IMG/VR virus record: IMGVR_UViG_3300042868_013427
Coordinates: 1 to 63,269 of that record
Direction: 5' to 3' (one strand)
Length of the DNA stretch: 63,269 nt
Source: a virus
Shown here: in pieces, positions 14,077 through 25,000 of the stretch
Numbering within the stretch: the stretch's first letter is position 1
Layout of the letters: every line of letters begins with the position of its first letter
Notes under the pieces: model-generated
Databases searched by the model: none
Seen by the model: the letters and a program-made list of their open reading frames with translations, nothing else
Told to the model about the DNA's origin: nothing
Translations under genes and position numbers: made by a program

Positions 14077-15090
14077 TTAAATCCTAGTTAGTTCAAGAAG
14101 TGCTTCTCTTATCTCAAAGAATGGTGTTTCCCATTCTCCGTATGTCTTTTGTCTAAACAATCGAACAGAGTCATACCATCTAGATGTATTTCCAGGCACC
14201 GCCCAACTATAGTATGGCATTATCGGTGCAACAACCCATGTAGGAATTCCCAATGCCCCAGATAGGTGGGCAATTGAGGTGCAGGAGGTTATAACGAGAT
14301 CCAATCCTGCTATAATTGCAGCTGTGTCCTCCCATGTCTTCAGTTGTTCTCTTAAATCACCAAAAGGAAGGCCATCAACAAGATTTTCATCCCTTTGAAG
14401 AGAATAGAATGTTGTTCTTGGAACATTGTAGAGATCTATCATCAATTGCGGGTCAAACCTTCGATGTTGTTCATCCTCAAATTCTGGGTTTCCGCTCCAT
14501 CTTATTCCAACCTTTAAGTTTCCTGGTTTAGAAAAAAGTTCTCTTTTTGCAATTTCTTTCATATATGGAGATCCATCAAGATCTTCATATTCCATGTTTA
14601 ATATGAATGCAGCAGACATTCCGGGTATCCAATAATCATAATATGCACCATAGATAACTTCATTGTCTATGCATACGTATCCATGGCGTGAGAATATCTG
14701 CTTTAATTCAGGAGAACAAGATATAATTACCCTTGCCCCCATCTCCTTAAACTTTTTAGCAAACCGAAAATTCATTATTTGATCACCATACCCTCCTTCA
14801 CATCTAAAGAGAAGTGTCTTCCCTTCAAGAGGTTCATCCTTCCATATTTTTCCAGGTATTGGAGGAAGGCCAAAAACATTGATGAACCTTCCATAATTGA
14901 AGTGCTCAAATGCCTTTTTCATGTTTCCATGGCGCATTTCATGCCACCCAAGATTGAAAAGAACTCGTAAATCGTCCTGTGGCTGGGATCTAAGTATCTC
15001 TTCGCTTATTTCGGGATGTCCATTAGTTGATGCCTCTAACGCAATATCTAAAGGGTGTGTCTTTTCTTTTGTAGTTAATTTATTTACCAT
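14077..15090 (-). CDS. TPR plus GT-B (family 9-like) glycosyltransferase
   Basis: Residues 10-75 form tetratricopeptide-like helices (LDIALEASTNGHPEISEEIL, LFNLGWHEMRHGNMKKAFEH). Then a GT-B fold: RCEGGYGDQIMNFRFAKKF resembles the donor-fold glycine loop of heptosyltransferase-like family 9, and SCTSIAHLSGALGIPTWVVA is the C-terminal domain's S-x-x-x-H-x-x-x-x-L-G-x-P signature. KVGIRWSGNP is another family feature. TPR plus GT-B is the architecture of protein O-glycosyltransferases, though the family here is GT9-like and not clearly GT41. The ATG overlaps the RCC1 protein stop by one base (TAATG), tying it to that protein. Confidence 0.85.
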   Translation of the reverse strand: MVNKLTTKEKTHPLDIALEASTNGHPEISEEILRSQPQDDLRVLFNLGWHEMRHGNMKKAFEHFNYGRFINVFGLPPIPGKIWKDEPLEGKTLLFRCEGGYGDQIMNFRFAKKFKEMGARVIISCSPELKQIFSRHGYVCIDNEVIYGAYYDYWIPGMSAAFILNMEYEDLDGSPYMKEIAKRELFSKPGNLKVGIRWSGNPEFEDEQHRRFDPQLMIDLYNVPRTTFYSLQRDENLVDGLPFGDLREQLKTWEDTAAIIAGLDLVITSCTSIAHLSGALGIPTWVVAPIMPYYSWAVPGNTSRWYDSVRLFRQKTYGEWETPFFEIREALLELTRI

Positions 15091-18000
15091 TATACAACAT
15101 ATGATTGTTTTGCTATTGAAAACCCATAACCTAGAGTTATATCATCCCATATTGATAAAGTTCCTATCTGAACAGGTGTGCTTCTGTTTGCAGTTGTTCC
15201 ATTTCCAAGATTTCCTGCCGTGTTTAATCCCCATGCCCAAAGCGTTCCGTTTGTTGTAATGGCCATCGTAGACCCCCATCCATTCGATACCTTGCTCCAA
15301 ATGGCAGCCCCTATTTGAATAGGAGAAAAAAAACTAGTTCCCGATCTATTATTTCCTAATTCTCCAAAATATGCTGATCCAAACCCCCAAAGCGTTCCAT
15401 CTGTTTTCAATGCCATTGTTGAACCCCACCAGGTTCCTCCTCCTGGATTTACAGGAGTCATGCTTAATGTTAAGCTTGACCAGTTAGTGTCTGATCCTAC
15501 CTGAATGGCAGATGATGCTATCCCGCCAGGAACATTACTTCCTAATTGGCCATCCGACCCAGCACCCCACATCCAAAGCGTTCCATTTGTTTTTATTGCG
15601 CCACCATATCTTTGCGGCGTTCCTTTATAAATGATTGAATAACCCATTCCTACCTGGACAGGGCTTGATATGTAAGTAACTGGGCTTAATGGCATTGCTC
15701 CAGTTCCATTTCCAGGATAAGTCATGGTATGTCCAAGACCTAGGCCTCCTCCCGAATTCTCCCCCCATGCCCATATCGATGTGTTGCTTAGTGCAAGTGT
15801 CATAGATGGAGATCCATAAGAATAATTACCGTAGTTTTGTCTAAGGGATAACCAATTATTACTTGTGCCAACCTGAACAGGTGAACTCATGGCAGTGCCC
15901 AAGAAATTATCTCCTCTGTAAACTGTGCCAGCAACCCCCCATCTCCATAGAGTTGAATCGCTTCTTACTCCAAATGAAACATTTAATCCTGTTGCTATAT
16001 CCAGCCATCCAGTCAATGCACCAACCTGAACAGGTGAACTTGCGTTCGTTGCGTTGTTTGTTCCAAATTGCCCACTTGAGTTTAATCCTACTGCCCACAT
16101 TGTTCCATTTGTCCTAGTAAATAATGTGTGGCTTACACCAGGTGCGGCCTTTGACCACACTGCTAATGCACCTATCTGTTGTCTTGTACTAAATGCAACG
16201 CTAGAATTATTCAATCCTAACATTCCAGATGCATTGCTTCCAACCGCCCATAGCGTTCCTGATGTTGTTAAAGAGAAAGAGGTTCTATTTCCAATAAATA
16301 TCTGGCTCCATGCATTTCCTGCTCCAGTTTGCACTGGGCTGCTTCTGTTTAGAGCATCGCCGTGGCCAAGCTGCCCGCTAGTGTTGTTTCCCCACATCCA
16401 CATTGTTGATGTGGATTTTATTGCGCCAGAAGAAAGGTATCCTGCAAAAACTTTAGACCAGTTTGTGTCAGCTCCAATTTGCACAGGTGAGCTTCTGTTT
16501 ATAACGGTTCCATCTCCAAGGCTACCTGATAAGTTATTTCCCCATGCCCACAGCGTTCCTCCGGATTTCAATGCAAGAACATATCCAGCTCCAGCTGCTA
16601 CATCAATCCAGTCAGTTGCTGATCCTACTTGAACAGAAGAGCTGTAAGTTGTTGTATTGTTCTGGCCAAGGCCGCCTCTTTGATTATCGCCCCATGCCCA
16701 TAGTGTTCCATCAGTTTTTATTCCTGCTGAAGTGTATCCAAGTGATATTTTAGTGTAATTGGATGGGGCACCAAAAATAAATGTCTTCGGCTCCACAGGC
16801 CAATCTGCACCAGTTTTTCCATTGGATATATCTCCCCATGCCCAAAGAGTGCCATCTGTTTTCAGTCCTAATGTACCAAACTCATATGTTGCAACATTCG
16901 ACCAATTTGTTGCGGAATCCATCTGCGTAGGAAAGGATCTATCATTATTGAAATTGTTTCCTAATTGCCCTTCACCCCCTCTGCCCCAGGTCCAAAGTGT
17001 TCCATTGGTCTTTACTGCAGCTGTGTGCGAAGTAAATTCTGATGATGTATATGGACCTGCTGCAACCTTGCTCCAATTTGAATCGCTTCCTACCTGTACA
17101 GGTTCTGCTATGAATGTGTAGTTTACTGAAGTTAGACCTATTCCAAATGCAGTAGATGCCCTTCCCCAAGTCCATAGGGTTCCATTGGTTCTTATTGCCA
17201 TCACATACGATCTTCCTGCACTTATTGTCTGCCAATTAACATTGCTTGATACCTGTATTGGCGACGAAAGAGAAGTCCTCCAGCCAAGCTGGCCAGATGA
17301 GAATGCACCCCATGTATAAAGATCTCCTGTGCTTCTAACACCCATAACATGAGACCTCCCAGGATACACGTTTGACCAGGACCCTGAAATTTGAACAGGC
17401 GATGATACAGCAGAAAGACCTGGAGAAATTCCCCAATACCAAAAGCTTCCATCAGTCTTTTTTCCAGTTGTTATGCTTTCATTCAATGTTAAGCTTGACC
17501 AAGATGATGGCACTTGGTCAAGCTGATGAAGATAAGTCGGGCCTCTGTATGTTGAACCGGCTCCAATCATTTGGGCCATAACGCCATTGGAATTTATTCC
17601 CCATAGATAGGCGGTTCCATTTGATTTCACGCCAGAAAAGTGGGTGAATCCTGCTGAAACATCCGTCCAATTTCTTCCGCCAAGCTGAACAGGAGAGCTC
17701 CTTGGAACTGTTGTAAGCACAGAGGCCCACCCAAGACCAAATTCACCGTTTAATGGTGATCCCCAACCATGAAGAACATTATCTGAATTTAATGCCATCA
17801 TGAATGAGGTCCCAACGTTCACATGATTTACAGATCCTGATATATCACTTGATATTTGAACAGGGGAACTTTTTGTCACAGCAGTTCCATCTCCTAATTC
17901 ATAGTTAGTATTTTGACCCCACATCCAGATGTTACCGCTTGTTGTTATTGCAGTGCTATTATTGAAACCTGCTGAAGCCTTAGACCAATTTGTTACGCCT

Positions 18001-21000
18001 GTTCCTACCTGTGTTGGAGAGCTTACATTTGTTGTAGAAGAAGATAGGGTGTTGTTTAATCCAAGTATTCCTCCTGAATTATCTCCCCATGAATAGATGG
18101 AATTTGCATTTACTCCAAATGTACATAAAGAACCTGCTGTTGGTTCTGACCATCCAGTAAGAGATCCTATTTGAACTGGTGAGCTCCTGGATATAAATAT
18201 TCCCTGTCCAAGCTGCCCGCTTGTTCCAAGTCCCCATGCCCATAAAGTTCCATTTGTTGTTGTTGCAACAACATGGTTGCCCGTTCCTCCAGAAACGTAT
18301 GCCCAATCACTCCTTGAACCTATCTGAACAGGTGAGCTTCTGTTTATAACGGTTCCATCTCCAATCTGCCCTGATGGATTTTCCCCCCATCCCCATAATG
18401 TCCCGTTGGTTTTTGTTGCAGTTACTGATGTGTTCGTTGATGTTATATTTGACCAATTTGTATCAGTTCCAACCTGTATAGGAGATACAGCTGCACCAAC
18501 TTCCTGTGTGGTTCCAATTCCCAGCTGACCTGCTCCATTTCCTCCCCACCCCCACAACGTCCCATTAGATTTTATGGCATGTGTAGAAAAATAAGAAATG
18601 GATATCTTTGAATTTGACCAGTCATTGCTTGTCCCTATTTGAATTGGAGAGCTTACATTTACAAGAGGAGCAAGTGCATTGTTGTGTCCAAGGTTTCCGT
18701 ATAAGTTATTATCGCCTCCCCATGACCAGATCTTTCCAGATGATATGACTGCGTTAAACCTTCCTCCGGTTGATATAGAGTTTGCTGTCGTTACTGTTAT
18801 TCCAGCCCATGGATCAGCACTAAAATTCCTTGCGCCCGCATCGTTTTGTTCTCCTATCGATGATGGGCTAACCTGTGCGTGAGAGTTTGACCCCCATGTC
18901 CAGATCCTTCCATCTGTTGTTAGGCCCATGCTATGGCTTCTTCCTCCCTTTGCATAGGACCATGTTAGTCCACCGCTAACAAGGAACGGTGCAAACTCAT
19001 TTGTTCCCTGGTTTCCATTTCCAAGCTGTCCATTCTGGTTTAGGCCCCATGCCCAAAGAGAACCATCACTTTTTCTCCCAAGAACATGAGTGTAACCTGC
19101 GTCTATCGTGGTCCAAGCGTTATCTGAAATTGTGCCAATTCTTCCTGGAGAGCTCCTCTGTGTGACTACAACAGTCACCCCCAATTGACCGGTTGCACCG
19201 GTGCCCCATGACCATATTGTTCCGTTACTTTTCAAAGCTATCGTGTATGATTGACCTCCTGATACCTTTGTCCAGTTGGTATCTACGCCAATCTGAACAG
19301 GTGAGCTTTTATTTACGACTGTTCCGTCTCCAAGCTGGCCTGATACATTTCCACCCCATGCCCACAACGTTCCATTGGTTTTTATTGCAATTGTATGCGA
19401 CACACCTGCTGCAGCATCCAACCAATTCGTGTCTGCTCCAATCTGTACAGGTGAGCTTCTGTTTATAACGGTTCCATCTCCAATCTGCCCTGTGGGATTT
19501 GCGCCCCAAGTCCAGAGCGTTCCATTGGTCATTATTGCAACAGTGTGCGTAGATTTCGTTGACACCTTGCTCCATGAAGTCAATGCTCCTATCTGAACAG
19601 GTGAGCTTTTATTTACGACTGTTCCGTCTCCAAGCTGGCCTGATGTATTTAGCCCCCATCCCCATAGTGTGCCATTGGTTCTGATTGCCATCATGTTATA
19701 TTCACCAGAGTCAATGATTGACCAGTTCGTATCGCTGCCAACTGCGGTGGGTATTGTTGGAACCCTAAGACCCATGACAGTAGCAATCGCAATGCCGGTC
19801 TGAGAATTTAACCCCCATGCCCAAAGTGTTCCGTCGGTTCTTACTCCAACGGTATAATTTAATCCTGCGAATACGTTCTGCCATGTGTTTAATGCTCCTA
19901 CCTGGACAGGTGAACTCTTAGTGACTGCGGTGTTGTCGCCTATTTGTCCTGATGTGTTCACGCCCCATCCCCATAGGGTGCCATTTGTTCTGACTGCCAT
20001 TGTATGGCTATGTCCTGTGTTAACAACGTTCCAATTGGCCAAGGATCCTATCTGGACAGGTGAACTCTTAGTGACTGCGGTGTTGTCGCCGAGCATCCCT
20101 GATGTTCCTATTCCCCATGCCCATAATTGACCGCTTGTTGCCAGTGCAAATGTGGTCTGGCTCTTTACTACGACCTTTGTCCAGGTTGGATTTCCCTGAA
20201 GAAGTGGATAATTAGGTATTGCAAATCCAATTTTTCCAGATGTGTTCTCGCCCCATGCCCAAAGGGTCCCATCCGTCTTTACAGCAATGGTGTGGTCTGT
20301 TGCGCAGTCTATACTTTGCCAATTAGTTAGCGAGCCAACCTGAACAGGAGAAGATCTGGACACAGTAGAAATGTGACCTGTTCTAAAATTTGTGCCAAGC
20401 CCCCAGGTCCATAAAGCTCCGTTTGTTCTAGTTGCGCCTGAGTAAGAAGAACCTGCAGAAATGTTTAACCACCCCGTTAAGCTACCAACCTGAACAGGCG
20501 AGCTCCTACTTACAACCGTGCCTGATCCTAGCTCACCAGTGGAATTACCACCCCAGGTCCACAGGGTTCCATCAGTCATTAGAGCCATTGTATGGCTAAC
20601 ACCGATGCTTATTTTTGACCATGTCGTAAGTGCTCCGATCTGGACAGGCGAGCTTTTGTTTACAACAGTCCCGTCTCCGAGCTGGCCCGATGAATTGTTG
20701 CCCCACATCCAAAGGGTTCCATTTGTTTTTATTGCACCTGAAGTTGTTCCAAAGTATGAAGTTTGAACAGATGCCCAGTTTGTATCAGTTCCGATTTGAA
20801 CTGGCGAGCTCCTGCTTATGATGGTTCCATCTCCAAGCTGGCCAGTTGTGCCAAGACCCCATGCCCATAAAGTGCCATCTGTTCTTATTGCAAGCACATG
20901 ATTCGTTCCTCTATTAGAAAAGCTAGACCAGTTTTTATCATATTGATTTAGCGGCAATGGCATACTAGGTGTTTGAAAGAATGCATTGCTTGTGTTTGAT

Positions 21001-21686
21001 GCACCCCATGCCCAAAGAGTTCCGTCGGTTTTTATTCCAATAGTTTGGGTGTTTCCTGCAACTACCTTTGTCCAATTGTTCTGGTTTCCAATTTGTATTG
21101 GAGAACTTTTTTGTACAACCGTTCCATCACCTAGTTGGCCATATGTATTGTCTCCCCATGCCCATAGGGTTCCATTGGTCTTTACTGCCATCACACTAGA
21201 GGTGAGATAGTTTATGCTGGACCAATTTGTGTCAGTTCCAACTTGAACAGGAGAATTACGTGTTGAGGCTGCAAGAAATCCAAGGCTTCCGTTTGTTCCT
21301 GTTCCCCAGCCCCAAAGCGTTCCATCAGATCTTATTGCATGGGTTGTATTTCCACCTGCTGAAACTTTTGACCAAGAAGTAAGGCCACCAATCTGAACAG
21401 GAGAAGATCTAGTAGTAGCGGTATTATCACCAAGCTGACCATTCGTTCCTAGTCCCCACGCCCATAACGTTCCATCATTTCTTAATGAAATAGTATGGGA
21501 CAGACCAACTGTTATTTGGCTAGGTAAAGTTGAATATACACTAGTTCCAACTAGAGAAGGGCTTACATATGTAAAACTATTGTCTAATTGCCCACTTTCT
21601 GCAGATCCTGCACCCCATAATGATCTTATGGTAACAGGTCCTGTTATCTTATTTCTAAGCTGTACTATGTTTTTCAGGAAAGGCAT
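15090..21686 (-). CDS. Giant RCC1-repeat beta-propeller protein, 2198 aa
   Basis: Nearly the entire protein is RCC1-type repeats of about 50 residues with the core (D/N)GTLWAWGxNxxGQLGDGT, then SSPVQIG, then NWxxVxAG and HTxAIK. I count about 42 copies by the WxWG motif, including a degenerate first one. This would make about six seven-bladed propellers, although blades may be shared. The first 20 residues (FLKNIVQLRNKITGPV) are unlike a repeat and may be an attachment segment. No signal peptide or membrane segment is seen. It lies directly after a fibre gene and a small virion-type gene, so a virion surface role in adhesion is likely but unproved. It is followed by glycosyltransferase genes. 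Confidence 0.9.
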   Translation of the reverse strand: MPFLKNIVQLRNKITGPVTIRSLWGAGSAESGQLDNSFTYVSPSLVGTSVYSTLPSQITVGLSHTISLRNDGTLWAWGLGTNGQLGDNTATTRSSPVQIGGLTSWSKVSAGGNTTHAIRSDGTLWGWGTGTNGSLGFLAASTRNSPVQVGTDTNWSSINYLTSSVMAVKTNGTLWAWGDNTYGQLGDGTVVQKSSPIQIGNQNNWTKVVAGNTQTIGIKTDGTLWAWGASNTSNAFFQTPSMPLPLNQYDKNWSSFSNRGTNHVLAIRTDGTLWAWGLGTTGQLGDGTIISRSSPVQIGTDTNWASVQTSYFGTTSGAIKTNGTLWMWGNNSSGQLGDGTVVNKSSPVQIGALTTWSKISIGVSHTMALMTDGTLWTWGGNSTGELGSGTVVSRSSPVQVGSLTGWLNISAGSSYSGATRTNGALWTWGLGTNFRTGHISTVSRSSPVQVGSLTNWQSIDCATDHTIAVKTDGTLWAWGENTSGKIGFAIPNYPLLQGNPTWTKVVVKSQTTFALATSGQLWAWGIGTSGMLGDNTAVTKSSPVQIGSLANWNVVNTGHSHTMAVRTNGTLWGWGVNTSGQIGDNTAVTKSSPVQVGALNTWQNVFAGLNYTVGVRTDGTLWAWGLNSQTGIAIATVMGLRVPTIPTAVGSDTNWSIIDSGEYNMMAIRTNGTLWGWGLNTSGQLGDGTVVNKSSPVQIGALTSWSKVSTKSTHTVAIMTNGTLWTWGANPTGQIGDGTVINRSSPVQIGADTNWLDAAAGVSHTIAIKTNGTLWAWGGNVSGQLGDGTVVNKSSPVQIGVDTNWTKVSGGQSYTIALKSNGTIWSWGTGATGQLGVTVVVTQRSSPGRIGTISDNAWTTIDAGYTHVLGRKSDGSLWAWGLNQNGQLGNGNQGTNEFAPFLVSGGLTWSYAKGGRSHSMGLTTDGRIWTWGSNSHAQVSPSSIGEQNDAGARNFSADPWAGITVTTANSISTGGRFNAVISSGKIWSWGGDNNLYGNLGHNNALAPLVNVSSPIQIGTSNDWSNSKISISYFSTHAIKSNGTLWGWGGNGAGQLGIGTTQEVGAAVSPIQVGTDTNWSNITSTNTSVTATKTNGTLWGWGENPSGQIGDGTVINRSSPVQIGSRSDWAYVSGGTGNHVVATTTNGTLWAWGLGTSGQLGQGIFISRSSPVQIGSLTGWSEPTAGSLCTFGVNANSIYSWGDNSGGILGLNNTLSSSTTNVSSPTQVGTGVTNWSKASAGFNNSTAITTSGNIWMWGQNTNYELGDGTAVTKSSPVQISSDISGSVNHVNVGTSFMMALNSDNVLHGWGSPLNGEFGLGWASVLTTVPRSSPVQLGGRNWTDVSAGFTHFSGVKSNGTAYLWGINSNGVMAQMIGAGSTYRGPTYLHQLDQVPSSWSSLTLNESITTGKKTDGSFWYWGISPGLSAVSSPVQISGSWSNVYPGRSHVMGVRSTGDLYTWGAFSSGQLGWRTSLSSPIQVSSNVNWQTISAGRSYVMAIRTNGTLWTWGRASTAFGIGLTSVNYTFIAEPVQVGSDSNWSKVAAGPYTSSEFTSHTAAVKTNGTLWTWGRGGEGQLGNNFNNDRSFPTQMDSATNWSNVATYEFGTLGLKTDGTLWAWGDISNGKTGADWPVEPKTFIFGAPSNYTKISLGYTSAGIKTDGTLWAWGDNQRGGLGQNNTTTYSSSVQVGSATDWIDVAAGAGYVLALKSGGTLWAWGNNLSGSLGDGTVINRSSPVQIGADTNWSKVFAGYLSSGAIKSTSTMWMWGNNTSGQLGHGDALNRSSPVQTGAGNAWSQIFIGNRTSFSLTTSGTLWAVGSNASGMLGLNNSSVAFSTRQQIGALAVWSKAAPGVSHTLFTRTNGTMWAVGLNSSGQFGTNNATNASSPVQVGALTGWLDIATGLNVSFGVRSDSTLWRWGVAGTVYRGDNFLGTAMSSPVQVGTSNNWLSLRQNYGNYSYGSPSMTLALSNTSIWAWGENSGGGLGLGHTMTYPGNGTGAMPLSPVTYISSPVQVGMGYSIIYKGTPQRYGGAIKTNGTLWMWGAGSDGQLGSNVPGGIASSAIQVGSDTNWSSLTLSMTPVNPGGGTWWGSTMALKTDGTLWGFGSAYFGELGNNRSGTSFFSPIQIGAAIWSKVSNGWGSTMAITTNGTLWAWGLNTAGNLGNGTTANRSTPVQIGTLSIWDDITLGYGFSIAKQSYVV
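15300..21500 (-). repeat. RCC1 tandem repeat array (about 150-bp unit)
   Basis: At the DNA level the gene repeats about every 150 bases with conserved blocks around the TTCCAT-rich WxWG codons and the TGAACAGGTGAGCT-like SPVQ codons. Units are similar but not identical, unlike the perfect repeat at the window's right end, so the array is older or under diversifying selection. Confidence 0.8.
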
Positions 21687-21689
21687 AAC

Positions 21690-22055
21690 TTATATGTTTT
21701 GTCCTCCATTAAAGCAATACCAGTTTGAGCCCCCATCTTCTGTGACAAAACAAAACACATCTTTTTTTCCATTGCTGTTTGTAAGAGTAGGAGGAGACCC
21801 ATTTGGCCAATCAAATGTCAATGGCCATGTTATGGAAACAGAAGTAGATGTATAAGTTAATATGAGGGTAAAATTCGTTACTATTCCGCTTGTTGGAACG
21901 TTATTTATAGTTATGCTAGATATGCTCTCTGTTAAAGAAACGCTGAATATATTCGCAACATTAAGATCTAACGTTAAAGCTCCGCTGGAAGAAGATGCTG
22001 TTGCCTTTTCTTCCAGAGAGAATGTTGCTACTCCTGCTGCAGTTATGAGTGCCAT
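21690..22055 (-). CDS. Small virion beta-domain protein, 121 aa
   Basis: The protein has a beta-rich pattern: ITAAGVATFSLEEKATASSS, then SLTESISSITINNVPTSGIV, a WPxxxxWPNGSPPT motif and a C-terminal EDGGSNWYCFNGGQNI. This layout (SGxxxxFTLxL, WP, WPNGxxPTLT, DGGxxWYxFxGG) resembles small beta-sandwich domains common in phage tail fibre proteins. It lies between the collagen-like fibre and the RCC1 protein, four bases before the latter, and is probably a fibre component or adaptor. The specific role is unknown. Confidence 0.75.
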   Translation of the reverse strand: MALITAAGVATFSLEEKATASSSSGALTLDLNVANIFSVSLTESISSITINNVPTSGIVTNFTLILTYTSTSVSITWPLTFDWPNGSPPTLTNSNGKKDVFCFVTEDGGSNWYCFNGGQNI

Positions 22056-22073
22056 GGCTTAGATTTTTATATC

Positions 22074-22083
22074 CTATATATTC
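22074..22083 (-). promoter_or_regulatory. Late-promoter-like motif (GAATATATAG)
   Basis: GAATATATAG lies 18 bases upstream of the ATG at 22055, in the short gap after the fibre gene. It may allow the small domain protein and RCC1 genes to be transcribed separately from the fibre. Confidence 0.45.
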
Positions 22084-22089
22084 TAGAGT

Positions 22090-25000
22090 TTACACTATGG
22101 TAAACGTGCCAATGGAGCTCAAGACATTCCAGTCTGAATCTGCTGTAACGCATACTATTTCTATGGAAGCTCTTGCTCCATTGTTAGTCACCTCAATGTA
22201 ACCCGCCAGTCCAGTTGTTGTTGCAAGCTGATCAAAGTACATCGTCTTTCCTACCGGCTGTCTTACCCTAAAGTAACCACCTGCGTTTTTGTTCGTTAAT
22301 CTAATGCTGGCTCCTACTGCAGATGTTGTTGGAAGGGTCATGTCAATTCTTCCAGCTCCATTTACTATGTAGTTGGTATTCACAGTCATGTTAGTAGCAC
22401 CAGTTGCAGTGGTCCATGAACCGCCTGCGCCAGAAGCACCTTGTAGACCCTGTATGCCAAGACCTTGCAGACCCTGAAGACCTTGTGTTCCCTGATTTCC
22501 TTGTGCACCTTGAGCACCTTGAGTTCCCTGAACACCTTGGTTTCCTTGGTTTCCTTGGTTGCCCTGTCTTCCTTGAAGACCTTGCAAACCTTGTGTTCCT
22601 TGAACACCTTGATTGCCCTGATTGCCTTGAGCACCTTGTGCTCCTTGCAGTCCCTGCAGACCCTGAACACCCTGATTGCCCTGAACTCCTTGTGTTCCCT
22701 GAACACCCTGATTGCCCTGAGCTCCTTGTGCACCTTGAACGCCCTGATTGCCCTGAGCTCCTTGTGGACCTTGAACGCCCTGATTGCCTTGTGCACCCTG
22801 CAGACCCTGAAGGCCTTGTGTTCCATTTGTTCCTGCAGTTCCCTGGGTCCCTTGGACCCCTTGGTTGCCCTGAGTTCCCTGTGTCCCTTGGACACCCTGG
22901 TTTCCTTGGTTGCCCTGAGCACCTTGTGCACCTTGTGTTCCCTGAACGCCTTGGTTTCCTTGTACACCCTGCAGACCTTGAAGGCCTTGTGTTCCATTTG
23001 TTCCTGCAACACCCTGTGTCCCCTGTGTTCCTTGGACTCCTTGATTGCCTTGATTGCCCTGAGAACCCTGTGCGCCTTGTGCTCCTTGTGCACCTTGAGT
23101 TCCCTGTGTCCCTTGAACGCCTTGGTTTCCTTGTACACCTTGTGCCCCTTGAACGCCCTGGTTTCCTTGTGCCCCTTGTGCTCCTTGAGCACCTTGCAGA
23201 CCTTGAGTTCCCTGAACTCCTTGAAGACCCTGTATTCCTTGAACACCCTGGAATCCTTGAAGACCTTGTGATCCTCTAGATCCAAGGGTTGTTACCAGGT
23301 ATGAGTAGTGTACCGTTCCTTCTGTGTAGAAGCTTATGGTCCTATTTTGGTTATCAAGGTTGTTTACATAAATATAGACGATTAACCTATCTGTTGCTGA
23401 CAATGATGCAGAGGTTGCAACAGCGTTTGTCTTTACTTCAACAGGGGTTGTATTGTTAACAGACCATTCAAGAGGTGCGACATCAGAAGTAAAGAGAAGC
23501 GTGGCTGTTGCTCCGTCATACTTTGAAACAGTGAAGTAGTATTCAAGGTTATCGTTCTCTGTGTTCTTTGTGAAATAGACATAGCTATGCCACAGACCGT
23601 TAGGGATGACCAAAACATTAGGATTTCCGACATCCGTTATCCATCCAGAATTGACTTGAACATTCTGCTGATTTGCAGTGAGATTGACCGTGATTGTGGT
23701 TTGACCAGCTGTTGTCGTACTTGTTCCAAGCTGTTTATATGGACTAGGGGTCTGTGAAACAGAATCATTAAAGAAGTAGTTAGCTCCTCCAGATATACCA
23801 TCAAGTCCTTGATTTCCCTGTCTTCCTTGTAAGCCTTGAAGACCCTGAAGGCCTTGCAGACCCTGAAGACCTTGAATTCCCTGTGAACCTTGAACTCCTT
23901 GAAGACCCTGAATTCCTTGAACTCCTTGAGCACCTTGCGTTCCCTGTGTTCCCTGAACCCCTTGATTTCCTTGATTGCCCTGAACGCCCTGAACCCCTTG
24001 TGCTCCCTGAGCACCTTGCGTTCCCTGTGTTCCCTGAACCCCTTGATTTCCTTGAGCGCCTTGTGCACCTTGGGTTCCCTGAACACCCTGATTCCCCTGG
24101 TTGCCCTGTGCTCCTTGTGCACCCTGCAGGCCTTGAAGACCCTGGGTTCCCTGAACGCCTTGGTTGCCCTGATTTCCTTGAGCACCTTCAGTTCCCTGAA
24201 CACCTTGGTTTCCTTGTGCTCCTTGTGTGCCTTGAGTTCCCTGAACGCCTTGTGTGCCTTGTGTGCCTTGAACTCCTTCAGTTCCCTGAACGCCTTGGTT
24301 TCCTTGTGCTCCTTGTGCTCCTTGTGTGCCTTGAGTTCCCTGAACGCCTTGTGTACCTTGTGTGCCTTGAGAACCTTCTGTTCCTTGAACACCTTGCATG
24401 CCTTGAACACCTTCAGTTCCCTGAACGCCTTGTGTGCCTTGTGTGCCTTGAGCACCTTCAGTTCCCTGAACCCCCTGGTTTCCTTGTGCCCCTTGTGCCC
24501 CTTGAACACCTTGCAGACCTTGAGTTCCCTGAACGCCTTGGTTTCCTTGAGCTCCCTGGTTTCCTTGTAGTCCTTGAAGGCCTTGAATTCCTTCAGTTCC
24601 CTGAACCCCCTGGTTTCCTTGTGCACCTTGCGGGCCTTGGTTTCCTTGTGTGCCTTGAGAACCTTCTGTTCCTTGAACACCTTGCATGCCTTGAACACCT
24701 TCAGTTCCCTGAACGCCCTGGTTTCCTTGTGTACCTTGATTTCCCTGATTTCCTTGAATGCCTTGCAGACCTTGTATTCCCTGCGCACCCTGGTTTCCTT
24801 GAGCTCCTTGAGCACCCTGAATTCCCTGTACGCCTTGTAAGCCTTGGACACCTTCAACACCCTGTGTACCTTGAACGCCCTGGTTGCCCTGCATTCCATC
24901 AAAGCCCTGAACGCCCTGAATTCCCTGGACGCCTTCAACTCCTTGGGTTCCCTGTGTGCCCTGACTTCCTTGGAATCCCTGCATTCCATCAAAGCCCTGA

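Noticed and set aside
15863-21210. Several plus-strand open frames opposite the RCC1 gene
   Set aside because: Repetitive shadows of the RCC1 repeat with no independent start signals.
22404-23279. Long plus-strand open frames opposite the 22-27 kb fibre (also 23883-25985)
   Set aside because: They translate to monotonous Leu/Pro/Glu repeats and exist only because the opposite-strand triplet repeat lacks stops. No start context or family features.
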